Of a stretch of 64,000 nucleotides of DNA, positions 18,658-29,132 are shown piece by piece; the first letter of the stretch is position 1; each line of letters opens with the position of its first letter. Made by a program: the position numbers and the translations under genes. The DNA is taken from NCBI GenBank assembly GCA_942491465.1, contig CALOBA010000072.1:62001-126000 (forward strand), in the 5' to 3' direction. The stretch comes from CALOBA01 sp942491465. GTDB taxonomy: Bacteria; Pseudomonadota; Gammaproteobacteria; Chromatiales; Chromatiaceae. Below the pieces are notes generated by a model, which was given only the letters and a program-made list of their open reading frames with translations, had not been told where the DNA came from and searched no databases.

Positions 18658-21600
18658 ATGCCCAACCGCCGCCTTGCCCTGCTCGCCCTGCCGCCGCTGC
18701 TCGCCGCGGCCCTGCTCCAGCCCGCCGCCCGCGCCGCCGACCCGGCGCCGCAGGCCCATCCCATCATCGCCCAGGTCGCCGAACTGCTGCGCGAGCGCGA
18801 CGGCGTCGAGCCGGGGGCCGCCGAGATCATCGGGGCGCTGAATGCCGTCACCGTCAAGCTGCATCAAGACGGCAACTACCGCGAGGCCGCCGAGCTGGCC
18901 GCGCTGGCCGTCGCCCGGGCCGAGGCGCTGCTCGGCGAGGACCATCCGGACACCCTCACCAGCGTCAACAACCTCGCCGCCCTCTACGAGGCCCAAGGCC
19001 GCTACGGCGAGGCCGAGCCGCTGTACCGGCGCGCGCTGGCGGCCCGCGAGCGGGTGCTGGGCGAGGACCATCCGGACACCCTCACCAGCGTCAACAACCT
19101 CGCCGGCCTCTACCAGGCCCAAGGCCGCTACGGCGAGGCCGAGCCGCTGTACCGGCGCGCGCTGGCGGCCCGCGAGCGGGTGCTGGGCGAGGCGCATCCG
19201 GACACCCTCGGCAGCGTCAACAACCTCGCCGTCCTCTACCAGGCCCAAGGCCGCTACGGCGAGGCCGAGCCGCTGTACCGGCGCGCGCTGGCGGCCCGCG
19301 AGCGGGTGCTGGGCGAGGCGCATCCGCAGACCCTCACCAGCGTCAACAACCTCGCCGGCCTCTACCAGGCCCAAGGCCGCTACGGCGAGGCCGAGCCGCT
19401 GTACCGGCGCGCGCTGGCGGCCCGCGAGCGGGTGCTGGGCGAGGACCATCCGGACACCCTCACCAGCGTCAACAACCTCGCCGGCCTCTACCAGGCCCAA
19501 GGCCGCTACGGCGAGGCCGAGCCGCTGTACCGGCGCGCGCTGGCGGCCAGCGAGCGGGTGCTGGGCGAGGCGCATCCGCAGACCCTCAGCAGCGTCAACA
19601 ACCTCGCCGGCCTCTACCAGGCCCAAGGCCGCTACGGCGAGGCCGAGCCGCTGTACCGGCGCGCGCTGGCGGCCAGCGAGCGGGTGCTGGGCGAGGCGCA
19701 TCCGGACACCCTCAGCAGCGTCAACACCTCGCCAGCCGCTACCCGCCCAAGGCCGCTACGGCGAGGCCGAGCCGCTGTACCGGCGCGCGCTGGCGGCCCG
19801 CGAGCGGGTGCTGGGCGAGGCGCATCCGCAGACCCTCACCAGCGTCAACAACCTCGCCGGCCTCTACGATGCCCAGGGCCGCTACGGCGAGGCCGAGCCG
19901 CTGTACCGGCGCGCGCTGGCGGCCAGCGAGCGGGTGCTGGGCAAGCGGCATGAGGACACCATCAACCGACAGCTGAACCTGGCCGTGCTGCTGATCAACC
20001 AGCAGCGCATGGACGCCGCGCTGGCCCAGCTGCGCACGCTCGACGAGCGCCTGCGCGCCTTTGTCGCGCGGGAGCTGGCGACCACCGAGCAGGAGCAGGT
20101 GCGGCTCAAGCGCCTGGCGACGGAGTCGCGGCTGCAGCACGCGGTGTTCACGCTGGCCCTGGCCCATCCCGACAACGCCGATGCCCGGCGGCTGGCCGCC
20201 GATGTGCTGCTGCGCTGGAAGCGCCTGGCCGCCGACGAGGAGGCGGTGATCGCCCGGCTGGCACGCACCAGCCAAGACGAGCGGGTGGTGAAGCTGGCCG
20301 AGCAGATCCGCGCCGCCCGCGCCCGGCTGAGCCGGCTGGAGCATCTGCCGCTGGAGGCCGGGGATGCCGAGGCGGTCGCCGCCCGCGTTGCCGAGCTGGA
20401 CGCCGAGCACGGGGCCTTGGGGCGGCTGGAGGTGCGCCTGGCCCGGCTGAGCCGCAGCTTCCGCGGCCAGCAGGCGCGCCGGGGCGTGGAATGGGAGTCG
20501 GTGCAGGCGGCGCTGCCCCGCGGGGCGGCGCTGCTGGAGCTGCGCGCCTTCCGCCCGGTCGATTTCAAGACCGGCGACCGCGGCGCTGCCCATTGGCTGG
20601 CGATGCTGCTGCCGGCGCAGCCGACGGCGGCGGACGGGTCGGGGCTGCCGCGGTTTTGGGACCTGGGGCCGGTGGCCGATACCGAGACCGGGCTCGCCGC
20701 GCTGCGCCGGCTGGAGGCCGCGCTGGCGCGGGCCGAGGCCGATGCGGAGGCCGCCGACCCCGAGACCCAGGCCGAGCCGACCCGGCTGCGCGGCGAGCGC
20801 CGGGCCGCGGCGGCGGACCTGTATGCGGGCCTGTTCGGCGCCATGGACGCCGAGATCAACCACTTCGAGACCCTGTTCCTGGCCCCGGACGGGCTGCTCG
20901 ACCTGGTCGCCTTCGCCCGGCTGGTGCCGCCGGCGGCGGCGGATGCGCCCGCGGGCTACTGGATCGAGCGCCAGGCCCTGCGCCAGGTCCGCGTCGGCCG
21001 CGACCTGCTGCCGATGCCGAGCACCGACGACGCCCCGGCCGCCGGCATGCTGATCCTGGGCGGCATCGACTATGAGCATTTCCCCACCGACACCCCGGCC
21101 GACCCCCCGAAGAGTCCCGCCCCGGCGACCGACCCCGACGCGCTGCCGGGCCTGCTGCTGGTGATGAACGAGCGCCTGCGCGCCGAGCACGGCCGCTTCA
21201 AGCCCCTGCGGCACAGCGGCCCGGAGGCCACCGAGGTCGGCAACTATTTCTGGGACTACGACAACCGCGAGCCGCTGATCCTGAAAGGCCCCGCCGCCGC
21301 CGAGGCCCGGCTCAAGCGGCTGGAGCGGCCCCCGCGGATCCTGCACCTGGCCACCCACGGCTTCTTCCTGCCGAGCCCGGAGGACGCCCCGACCGGGCTC
21401 GGCGGGCGCCGCGCGCTGACCCTGTCCGGCCTCGCGCTGGCCGGCGCCAACCGGGGGCTGAAGGGCGAGCTGGCCGCCGACGGCGAGGACGGCATCCTCT
21501 ACGCGCTGGAGGTGCAGGACCTGAACCTGGAGGGCACGGCGCTGACCGCGCTGTCCGCCTGCGACACCGGCCAGGGCCGGATCGATCTCAGCGAGGGCGT

Positions 21601-21847
21601 CTACGGCCTGGTGCGGGCGTTTCAGATCGCCGGCAGCCGCCATGTGCTGATGACCCAGTGGTCGCTGAACGACCCGCTGGCGCGGCGCTTCATGGTGGCG
21701 TTCTATCGCCGCTGGCTGAGCGGCGATGATCCCGACGACCCGGCCGCGGCCCTGCGCGCCACCCAGCTCGACTGGCTGGGCAGCGCCGACCCGCTCCGGG
21801 CCGACCCCCGCCGCTGGGCGCCCTATGTGCTGATCGAGCGCGGCTGA
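18658..21847 (+). pseudogene. Exported TPR-CHAT protease-like protein, frameshifted in the TPR array
   Basis: ATG 18658 follows a GGAGGAG ribosome site. The protein starts with a signal peptide (LALLALPPLLAAALLQPAAR). Eight 42-residue TPR units of the TPR_10/12 type follow, for example SVNNLAGLYQAQGRYGEAEP. In unit 7, at about 19727-19750, a net 2-bp loss shifts the frame. The other frame continues with unit 8, a helical region and a C-terminal CHAT domain: histidine in LHLATHGFFLP, cysteine in LSACDTGQG. CHAT domains are caspase-like cysteine proteases, often paired with TPR sensors. If the shift is real, translation ends after the TPRs; if it is a consensus error, the product is about 1060 residues and intact. 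Confidence 0.85.
18940..19945 (+). repeat. Eight tandem 126-bp TPR-coding repeats
   Basis: Units start at HPDTL/HPQTL every 126 bp and are nearly identical at DNA level. The seventh unit carries small deletions (AACAAC to AACAC and a second loss about 20 bp on). Such identity implies recent expansion or gene conversion, and makes assembly collapse or indel error likely here. Confidence 0.92.
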
Positions 21848-22470
21848 TGGCGCGGCGGGCGTCGCCGCCTGAACCGGCGGCCCTGGACCTGCGTGATGGT
21901 GAGGGTCGCCGTCTACCTGCTCCGGGCCGGTGCGTTTCGCCCCGGCGGGGGATACCTCAGGGACAGACCCGGTTCTCCCTTGGCTGGCTCAAAAGCCAAC
22001 CCAAAGAACGCGAAAAACGTGGTCGGGAAGTAAGCCGGGGCCTTGCCGTCGTTTAGGCAGAGGTTTGCTTTATCTGTTTGCCGCCTGGTTTCCCGGCGGT
22101 GCCGCAATATCTCTGCCACGGGACGGTTCGGCACCCGACTCGGAGCAGTAGGACTTAGGATCGATTCAAAAACAAGTGGTGCAGACGCCCGCTCGCTGAG
22201 CCTTTGGATTGGCCGTTTCGTCGTTGCGTCTGCACCACTTGTTTCTGAACCTTGACTTAGCGGGGAAGGCCGACTGACATCCGCAGCGAGGGTTCACGCT
22301 TGCGTGTATCCGTCGAGGCCAAGTGCACCGCTGCGGAAGTCCCAAGACCGCCGGCATGCCCACTCGGTGCTGTGGGAGCGACTTGCAGTCGCGACTTCCG
22401 CGTCGCGGCGGTCGCGATTGCAAATCGCTCCCACAGCTGCGGGCGGTCTCGGAATCTTCGCGGCAAAGCA
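21848..22470. other. Spacer holding a MITE and a REPIN, no recognised gene
   Basis: The first 300 bp after the TPR-CHAT gene have no convincing gene. Then come MITE copy 3 and the first 155-bp REPIN. Confidence 0.6.
22158..22255 (+). mobile_element. 98-bp MITE, copy 3 (TSD CTTA)
   Basis: Starts GGATCGATTCAAAAACAAGT, ends TTGTTTCTGAACCTTGA. Flanked by CTTA at 22154-22157 and 22256-22259. Confidence 0.9.
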
Positions 22471-22474
22471 CTAG
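22320..22474. repeat. CTAG-bounded REPIN, 155-bp type, copy A
   Basis: Core arms are GTGGGAGCGACTTGCAGTCG and the inverse CGATTGCAAATCGCTCCCAC, the same class as pseudomonad REP sequences. Outer ends are GTGCACCGCTGCGGAAGTCC and TTTCGCGGCAAAGCACTAG-like. The left terminal tetramer is CAAG instead of CTAG. Confidence 0.85.
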
Positions 22475-22659
22475 CCACAGTATCCATCCCGCACCATGAC
22501 GATCTTGTCGCCTTCCTGAATGGCGGTGCCCTCTAGCTCGAATAAGTGAGACCGATACCTGTACTGCTGATGCGATTCGCGATTGCCTGCGGCGTAGAAG
22601 CAGTAAATGTTGTAATCATATCCTTGGCCCCGGGTTAGCTGAGGATGTCCTGCCTTGGC
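22471..22659 (-). pseudogene. 3' remnant of an unrecognised gene, stop supplied by REPIN end
   Basis: On the minus strand, GHPQLTRGQGYDYNIYCFYA, AGNRESHQQYRYRSHLFELE and GTAIQEGDKIVMVRDGYCG read as ordinary coding sequence. The TAG stop lies in the CTAG terminus of the adjacent REPIN. There is no start codon: the 5' side is cut by MITE copy 4. Its lower GC than its neighbours suggests acquired DNA. Function unknown. Confidence 0.5.
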
Positions 22660-22669
22660 ATCGGCTTAG

Positions 22670-22767
22670 TCAAGGTTCAGAAACAAGTGGTGCAGGCGCA
22701 ACCACGAAATAGCCAGTCAAAAGGTTTAGCGAGCGGGCGTCTGCGCCACTTGTTTCTGAATCGATCC
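22670..22767 (-). mobile_element. 98-bp MITE, copy 4 (TSD TTAG)
   Basis: Reverse orientation: TCAAGGTTCAGAAACAAGTG to TTTCTGAATCGATCC. Flanked by TTAG at 22666-22669 and 22768-22771. Confidence 0.9.
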
Positions 22768-22805
22768 TTAGGCGTAGGCCCTCCACTTGTTCCCGCCCGA
22801 AACCC

Positions 22806-22925
22806 AATGCCGTCAAGTTAAGCCGTGGGAGCGGCTTCCAGCCGCGACGGTCGCCGCGGGAGCCGGATCGCGGCTGGAAGCCGCTCCCACAACGCGCTCC
22901 CATCGCTCACTAACTTAATGGCATT
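22806..22925. repeat. 120-bp REPIN/MITE with AATGCC ends
   Basis: The left end AATGCCGTCAAGTTAAG and the right end, reverse-complemented AATGCCATTAAGTTAG, are terminal inverted repeats. The core has GTGGGAGCGGCTTCCAGCCG and its inverse. It truncates the exported-protein gene to its right. Confidence 0.75.
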
Positions 22926-23082
22926 GGCCCGAAACCAGGTTTGGACTGTAGATCGGCGACGTCGTTGGGGTGGGCGCAGACGCCTTGGTCTGTGGTGCCG
23001 CCTGCAACAACTGCGCCTGTACGGTTGTGCCGCACAGCGCAAGGCCGGTTGCGCCAGCGACAATCCACTGTTTAATCGCCAT
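22915..23082 (-). pseudogene. Exported protein truncated by a REPIN
   Basis: A good ribosome site (AGAGGAAT) precedes ATG 23082. The product starts with a signal peptide (MAIKQWIVAGATGLALCGTT then VQAQ), then a threonine/proline-rich stretch, and ends after 55 residues where the frame runs into the AATGCC end of the 120-bp repeat, which supplies the TAA. The original protein cannot be identified. Confidence 0.6.
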
Positions 23083-23364
23083 GGGAATTCCTCTGAGAGT
23101 AGATGGACAAAACATTACGGGCAGGTGGGTAATTGTGTGAAACGCTGAACGTTTCAACGGCTTATCCATCTTGAGCCAAATACTGGGCGAGCACGGGGTT
23201 CGCTCCGTCGCGGCGACATATTTAGGTCCCAGGCTGGGTTGAGCTTGCGAAACCCAGCATTTCAGAGGCTTCCAATGCCGCGATTGCTGGTTTTCCCACC
23301 TCAACCCAGCCTACGGGCCGACCAATACCGGATGCCGGCCAAATCAAGCAACGCGCGCCCTAAG

Positions 23365-23462
23365 TCAAGGTTCAGAAACAAGTGGTGCAGACGCAACCAT
23401 GAAACGGCCAATCTAAAGGCACCACGAGCGGGCGTCTGAACCACTTGTTTTTGAACCGATCC
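23365..23462 (-). mobile_element. 98-bp MITE, copy 5 (TSD TAAG)
   Basis: Reverse orientation; a divergent centre (AATCTAAAGGCACCACGAGC) compared with other copies. Flanked by TAAG at 23361-23364 and 23463-23466. It lies 80 bp upstream of the TIR-CHAT-STAND gene. The 280 bp to its left, back to the exported-protein start, show no gene. Confidence 0.9.
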
Positions 23463-23542
23463 TAAGCCACCCCATGCACCGCCCGCCAACCTTTGCGACA
23501 ATGCCCCCCAGCAACCCCGCCGGCAACCTGGGAGGAACCGCC

Positions 23543-26500
23543 ATGGCCGACGCACAGGTCTTCATCAGCTACAACAGCCGCGACGCCGCCCCGGCCGCGC
23601 CCGTGGTCGCGGCCCTCAAGGCCCGCGGCATCCGGGTCTGGATCGACCAGGAGCAGATCCCGCCCGGGCGGGCCTGGCTGCCGGCGGTGGAGGCCGCGCT
23701 CACGGACTGCACCGCCGTCGCCGTGCTGCTCGGCCCCAACGGCCTCGGCCCGGTGCATGGCGAGGAGATGGCCGCGGCGCTGAGCCTGGCCCGCAACCAG
23801 GGCAAGCCGGTGATACCGGTCCTGCTCCCTGGCGCCGCCGCGCTGCCGCTGTTTCTGAAGCAATACAATCACGTGCGCCTCCCGGCCGACCCGGCGGAGC
23901 CGGCCTTCGACCAGGCCATCGCCGCGCTGGTCTGGGGCATCACCGCCGACCCGGCCACCCGCCCGGCACCGCCGCCCCCGCCACCCACCGAGCACCGCCT
24001 GCGGGTCTGGCAGGAGGGCGACGGCTTCAAGGCCACCTGGGACCAGGACGGCGACCCCTTCCCCATCGCCCTGCCGCTCACCAAGCCCGACCTGGACGAG
24101 CTGGCCTGGTACCTGGAGCGCTACATCGAATTCCCCGGCCCCGGCGACCGCACCCGCGCCGAGGCCCTGGAGGCCCGGCTCGACACCTGGGGCCGCCAGC
24201 TGACCGACGCCCTGTTCCCCGGCGGCGCCCAGCACGCCGTCTACCAAGACCTCCGCAACCGCCTCGACCGCGGCGAGCGCGTGCTGCTGACGCTGGCCAG
24301 CGACAGCCCCGCCGTCCTCATCCGGCCCTGGGAGATGCTCCGCGACGGCCGCGGCCCGCTGGCCCTGCGCGGGCTCACCGTCCGCCGCCAGCTGCGCACC
24401 GACCAGCCGCCGCCGGCGCCGGTGCCCCTGCAGCGCCAGGCACCGCACCCTGCGGCTGCTGCTCATCGTCGCCCGCCCCGCGGACACCGGCTTCATCGAC
24501 CCGCGCACCAGCGTCCGCCCGGTGCTCGACGCCCTGGACAATCTGGGGGCTGGCCCCGGATCGAACAGCGGCGCCGGGCCCGACGGCCAGTCCCCAACCA
24601 CCCCCCAGCCCATCGCCATCGACTTCTGCGAGCCGCCGACCCTGCCCGAGCTGGAGCGCCGGCTCGCCGAGGCCAACGCGGCCGGGCGCCCCTACCGCAT
24701 CGTCCACTTCGACGGCCACGGCCAGTACTACCCCGAGACCGGCGTCGGCGCCCTGTGCTTCGAGGACGCCGCCGGGCGCACCCGGCTGGTGCCGGGCCGC
24801 GACCTGGGCGACCTGCTCAGCCGCCAGCGCGTGCCCCTGGTGCTGCTGGAGGCCTGCCGCGGCGCCCAGCTCTCGGACCGGCCCATCTTCGGCGCCGTGG
24901 CCCCGGCCCTGCTGAAAAGCGGCGTGGGCAGCGTCATCGCCTTCTCCCACTCGGTGCACGTCGAGGCCGCGCGCATGGTCAGCGAGCGCCTGTACCAAAC
25001 CCTGGTGGCCGGGCGCAGCATCGGCGCCGCGCTGGAGGAGGCCCGCCATGCCCTGCGCGCCAGCCCCGAGCGCTGGCTCAGCACCGGCCCGGACCCCGAC
25101 ACCGTGCCGCTGCAAGACTGGCTCATCCCCCAGCTCTACCAGACCGGCCCCGACCCGGCCCTGGTCCCCCCCGAGCAGGCCGCCGCCCCCGACGCCCACC
25201 GCCGGCCCCGCCAGGGCATCCGCCTGCCCGGCTTCCCGCCCAAGCCCCGCTACGGCTTCCACGGCCGCGCCCGCGAGCTGCTGCGCCTGGAGCGGCTGCT
25301 GCTGACCCATGCCGCCGTGCTGCTGCACGCCGGCGGCGGCATGGGCAAGACCGCGCTGGCCCGCGAGGCCGCCCACTGGTGGCGGCGCACCGGGCGCTTC
25401 GACCTGGCCCTGTTCCACAGCTTCGAGACCCAGGCCGGCGCCGAGGCCGTGGTCCAGCTCATCGGCGAGCGCCTCGGCGGCGACGCCTTCGCCAGCCTCA
25501 GCCCCGACGACCAATGGGCCGAGGCCGTGGGCCTGTTCCAGACCCACCGCGTGCTGCTGGTCTGGGACAACTTCGAATCCGTGCTGCCGGTGTGGACCGC
25601 CCATGCCGGCGCCGAGGACGGGAGCGCCGCGACTGGGAGCGCCGGCATCTTGCCGGCGACTGGGAGCGTCGGCATCCTGCCGACGTCGGCGAAGCCCAGC
25701 GACGCCGAAGACGCCGGCAAGATGCCGGCGCTCCCAAGCAGCGCAGCCCTCCCAACCACCGACCTCCTCCCCGACCTCCAACGCCTCCACCGCGAGCTGA
25801 CCGACTGCGACGACCCCGGCCATCTGGGCGGCCGCCTGCTGGTCACCTGCCGCCCCACCGACCCCCCGCTGGACGGCATCGCCGAGCTGCACCTGGCCGG
25901 CCTCTCCCGCCCCGACGCCCTGCACCTGCTGCGCGCCGCCATCGAGCGCCGGGCCATCGACCTCGACCGCCCCGGCTACGCCCGCCCGGCCATGGACGCC
26001 CTGCTCGACCGGCTGGAGGACCACCCCCTGTCCATCGAGCTGATCGCCCCGCACCTCAAGGACCTGACCCCGGAGGCCATCCGCACCGACCTCGCCGCCC
26101 GGCTGCACCAGTTCCAAGACCCGAGCCACGGCGAAGGCCGCAACCGATCCCTGCTCGCCTCGCTGGACTTCTCCCGCGCCCGCCTGACCCCGCCCGCCCG
26201 CGACGCCCTGGCCTGGCTCGGCTGGTTCCAGGGCGGGATGTTCGAGCGGTTCCTGCTCGCCTTCGCCGAGCTGGCCGAGGCCGACTGGGCCGGCATCCGC
26301 GCCGAGCTGGTGGCCACGGCCCTGCTGCGGGTCGAGGACGTCGGCATCCAGATCAACAACACCCCCTATCTGAAGCTGCACCCGACCCTGGCCGACGCCG
26401 CCGGCCCGCCCGCCGCCCCCTCAACCGCCGACGACCCGCGGGCCGGGCGCTTCATCGATGTGTATCTCGGCGTCAGGCGAATGATCGACGGGGCGCTCGG

Positions 26501-28240
26501 CGGCTCCCAACCCGCCGCCGGCATGACCCTGACCCGGCTGGAGCTGGCCAACCTGCGCCGGGCCCTGGACCTCGCCTTCGCGGCCGGGCGGCATCGGGAT
26601 GGCGCAATGCTGGGCGACACGCTGCGGATTTCCTGGAGCGGGCCGGCCGGCTGCGCGAGCGCGACCGCCTGGTGGAGCAGGTCCGCGCGCGGATGCCGGC
26701 GGACCGGCTCGACGGGGCCGCCTGCGCGGCGATCCGCGACCACGCCTGGAGCCTGTTCACCCGCGGCGAGGCCCAGGCGGCCCTGGACGCGGTGCTGGAC
26801 CTGGAGCGGCGGCTCGCGGACGCCGACGGCGGCGCCTCCATCGATCAGGCCGCCTGGGCCGACGGCGAGCTGGACTTTCAGCGCGCGATGGCCCGGTTCT
26901 ATCGCGGGCGCATCCTGCTCCACGCCGGCCGCCCGGACCTGGCCCTGGACCCGCTGACCCAGGCCATCGACGCCTATCGCGCCCTCGGCGAGGGCCAGCA
27001 GGGCAACCTGTCCGCGGCCCTCGGCGACCTGGCCAATGCCCTCAGCGCCCTGGGCCGCACCGAGCAGGCCCTGGCCGCCGCGGACGAGGCCCTGGCCATC
27101 AACCGTGCCCTGGGCCGGGACCGCGAGGTCGCCACCGGCCTGGGCCAGACCGCCGCGATCCTGATGGCAGCCGGCCACCATGCCGAGGCCGAGGCCCGCT
27201 ATGGCGAGGCCCTGGCCGCCGCCGAGCGCGTCGGCGACCTGGAATTGCAGGGCGCCTTCACGCAGCACCTCGGCATCCTGCAACGGCAGACCGGTCGCGC
27301 CGCCACCGCCGTCGAGACGCTGAAGCAGGCCTTGCGGCTCTTCCAGCAGGCCGGCGACCGGGGCGGCGAGATGCAGACCTGCGACCTGCTCGGCAGCGCC
27401 GAACAGGTCCTCGACCGCCTGGACCCGGCCGAGGCCTGGTACCGCAAGGCCCTGGCCCTGGCCGAGGCCCCCGGTGATGGGATCGAGGCCGACCAGCGCC
27501 AGATCGGCACCACGCGCCAGAACCTCGGCATCCTGTTCCAGCGCCGCGCCCAGGCCCTGCCGAGCGACGGCGACGGGCCGCAACGCAACCAGCGCGAGCG
27601 CTGGCTCGCCGCCGCCATCGCCGAGATCGCGGCCAGCCTGGCCATCAAGCAGCAGATGGACAACCAGCTCGGCGCGGCGGCCTCCCACGGCCAGCTCTCG
27701 CAACTCCACCGGCTGCGCGGCGACCTGGACCGGGCCGAGGCCGAGGCCCGGCAGGCCCTGGCGATCTACGAGCCGCTGGACCACCCGGAGACCTGGAAGG
27801 TCTACGCCAGCCTCGCCGACATCGCCCGCGCCCGCGGTGACGCCGCCACCGCGGACCAGTGGCAGGCCAAGGCCGAGGCCAAGCGCGCCGAGATGCAGCG
27901 CCGCGCCCGTGGCGACGATGGCGACCAGGGTGGCGACCAGGGTGGCGACCAGCGTGACCACACCGGCCCGACCACCATCGACCCCGCCGACCCCCGCCAC
28001 CGCGAGCTGCTGCAGGCCCTCACCGCCCTGGCCCAGGCCGTCTACCAGGCCCGCACCCAGGGCCAGCCCCTGCCCCCGGACGCCGCCGAGGCCCTGGCCC
28101 AGCTCGCCAAGCACCCGGACCCGCTCCCCGCCTACGCCGCCTTCCTCCAGGCCATCGCCGCCGGCACCGACCCCGCCCCCCCACCGCTGCCCGAGCCCCT
28201 CGACGCCATCGCCGCCGAGCTGCGCGCGGCGCTGCCCTGA
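23543..28240 (+). pseudogene. TIR-CHAT-STAND NTPase-TPR protein with two compensating frameshifts
   Basis: ATG 23543 follows GGGAGGAACC. Domains in order: TIR (VFISYNSRDAA, RGIRVWIDQEQIPPGRAW, HGEEMAAALSLA with a candidate catalytic Glu); a conserved linker; CHAT (His in IVHFDGHGQYYP, Cys in LLEACRGAQL); a STAND/NB-ARC-like ATPase (Walker A HAGGGMGKTALARE, Walker B VLLVWDNFES); then TPRs (LGDLANALSALGRTEQALAA and others). Frame changes occur near 24430-24445 and 26615-26630. The truncated copy at 11.2 kb keeps the undisturbed frame (EPTLRLLLIVARPA) across the first. The shifts cancel, so a full product would be about 1565 residues. TIR plus CHAT on a STAND sensor suggests a defence or cell-suicide role, by family inference. 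Confidence 0.85.
25620..25745. repeat. In-frame palindromic REPIN inside the STAND ATPase coding region
   Basis: GGGAGCGCCGGCATCTTGCC is repeated in variant form and met by its inverse GGCAAGATGCCGGCGCTCCC about 100 bp on. It is read through in frame, as SAGILPATGSVGILPTSAKP and following residues, between Walker B and the LLVTCRPTD strand. That segment looks like an insert relative to normal STAND ATPases. Confidence 0.75.
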
Positions 28241-28545
28241 GCCCCGCCGCCCACCCCTGGGAATCGTCCGCCGTGGGAGCGGCTTCCAGCCGCGATCCCC
28301 GTCGCGGCGGTCATCCTAGAAAGAGCAGTTGAACGGCCTCGAGGGTGCGTCCCGCGTGGGTCCTGGCGAGGCACAAGGAGGCGGAATGGTCATTGGATTC
28401 CAACGCGTTGTCAGAGGCCAGGGGCCGCGCGGGGCGTGCACTCGGGGTCGTAGCGGCCTTCACCCAATGGGTGAGCTCCGGTACTGGTAGTCATTACTGG
28501 AAAAACAGATACTTGAGTTTGCCTCAGAGCGGTCAACCGCCTTTT

Positions 28546-28700
28546 CTAGTGCACCGCTGCGGAAGTCCCAAGACCGCCGGCATGCCCACTCGGTGCTGTG
28601 GGAGCGACTTGCAGTCGCGACTTCCGCGTCGCGGCGGTCGCGATTGCAAATCGCTCCCACAGCTACGGGCGGTCTCGGAATTTTCGCGGCAAAGCACTAG
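28546..28700. repeat. CTAG-bounded REPIN, 155-bp type, copy B
   Basis: Same sequence as copy A with few changes; both ends are intact CTAG (28546-28549 and 28697-28700). It includes the 12-bp longer segment around GCATGCCCACTCGGTGCT that separates the 155-bp from the 143-bp type. Confidence 0.88.
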
Positions 28701-28839
28701 GGTCATGGGAGGGGCGGCGTCCCGCCGCCCTGGAGCGGTGGCGTCCCGCCGCCGTCGACTATGCGCAGCCGTCGGCGACACGCCCGCCCTGCGGGCGCTC
28801 AGCGGCGAGACGCCGCTGCTCCCAAGCGCGGCGACTACG

Positions 28840-29020
28840 TGTCGCCCTGGAGGGCGACCCTCCCGGGAATCCCCGGCCACCCCGTCCAATGCGGGCCACG
28901 GCGGGAGCGTCGGCTCAGGAAGCGTCGACGAGGGAGCGTCGACCCGGGAGCGTCGGCCTCCAGGCCGACACGGATCAGCACGCGAGCTAAGGTTGGGAAC
29001 GGTCTCGCTACTTGCGCAGC
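28840..29020. repeat. Dispersed repeat shared with 46.98 kb
   Basis: GTCGCCCTGGAGGGCGACCC, GGTCGGCCTCCxGGCCGACA-type palindromes, CAGCACGCGAGCT and GGGAACGGTCTCGCTACT occur in the same order at 46980-47115. This copy has extra GGGAGCGTCG units. Confidence 0.75.
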
Positions 29021-29132
29021 TTGGAAGCGGGACTTCGACGGGGGCGGCGGATGCGCGATCGCTGATCTGCCCTACAGACTGTCGGGCGAGGGGGGGCGCA
29101 TCGACATGTTCCGGTTGTTTTTGAATCCTTAC

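Larger units (their letters stand above)
28241..29132. other. Repeat-only intergenic stretch
   Basis: Holds a REP palindrome (28273-28309, GTGGGAGCGGCTTCCAGCCG), REPIN copy B and the 28.8-kb element described separately. No gene is convincing; the open frames are repeat readings. Confidence 0.65.

Noticed and set aside
18940..19945. Possible CRISPR array
   Set aside because: The period is 126 bp with no unique spacers; it is a TPR-coding tandem repeat. No cas gene is present.
26366..28114. Long minus-strand frames opposite the TIR-CHAT-STAND and TPR-CHAT genes
   Set aside because: Low-complexity translations such as VATLVATLVA come from reverse reading of repeats; no start context or family.
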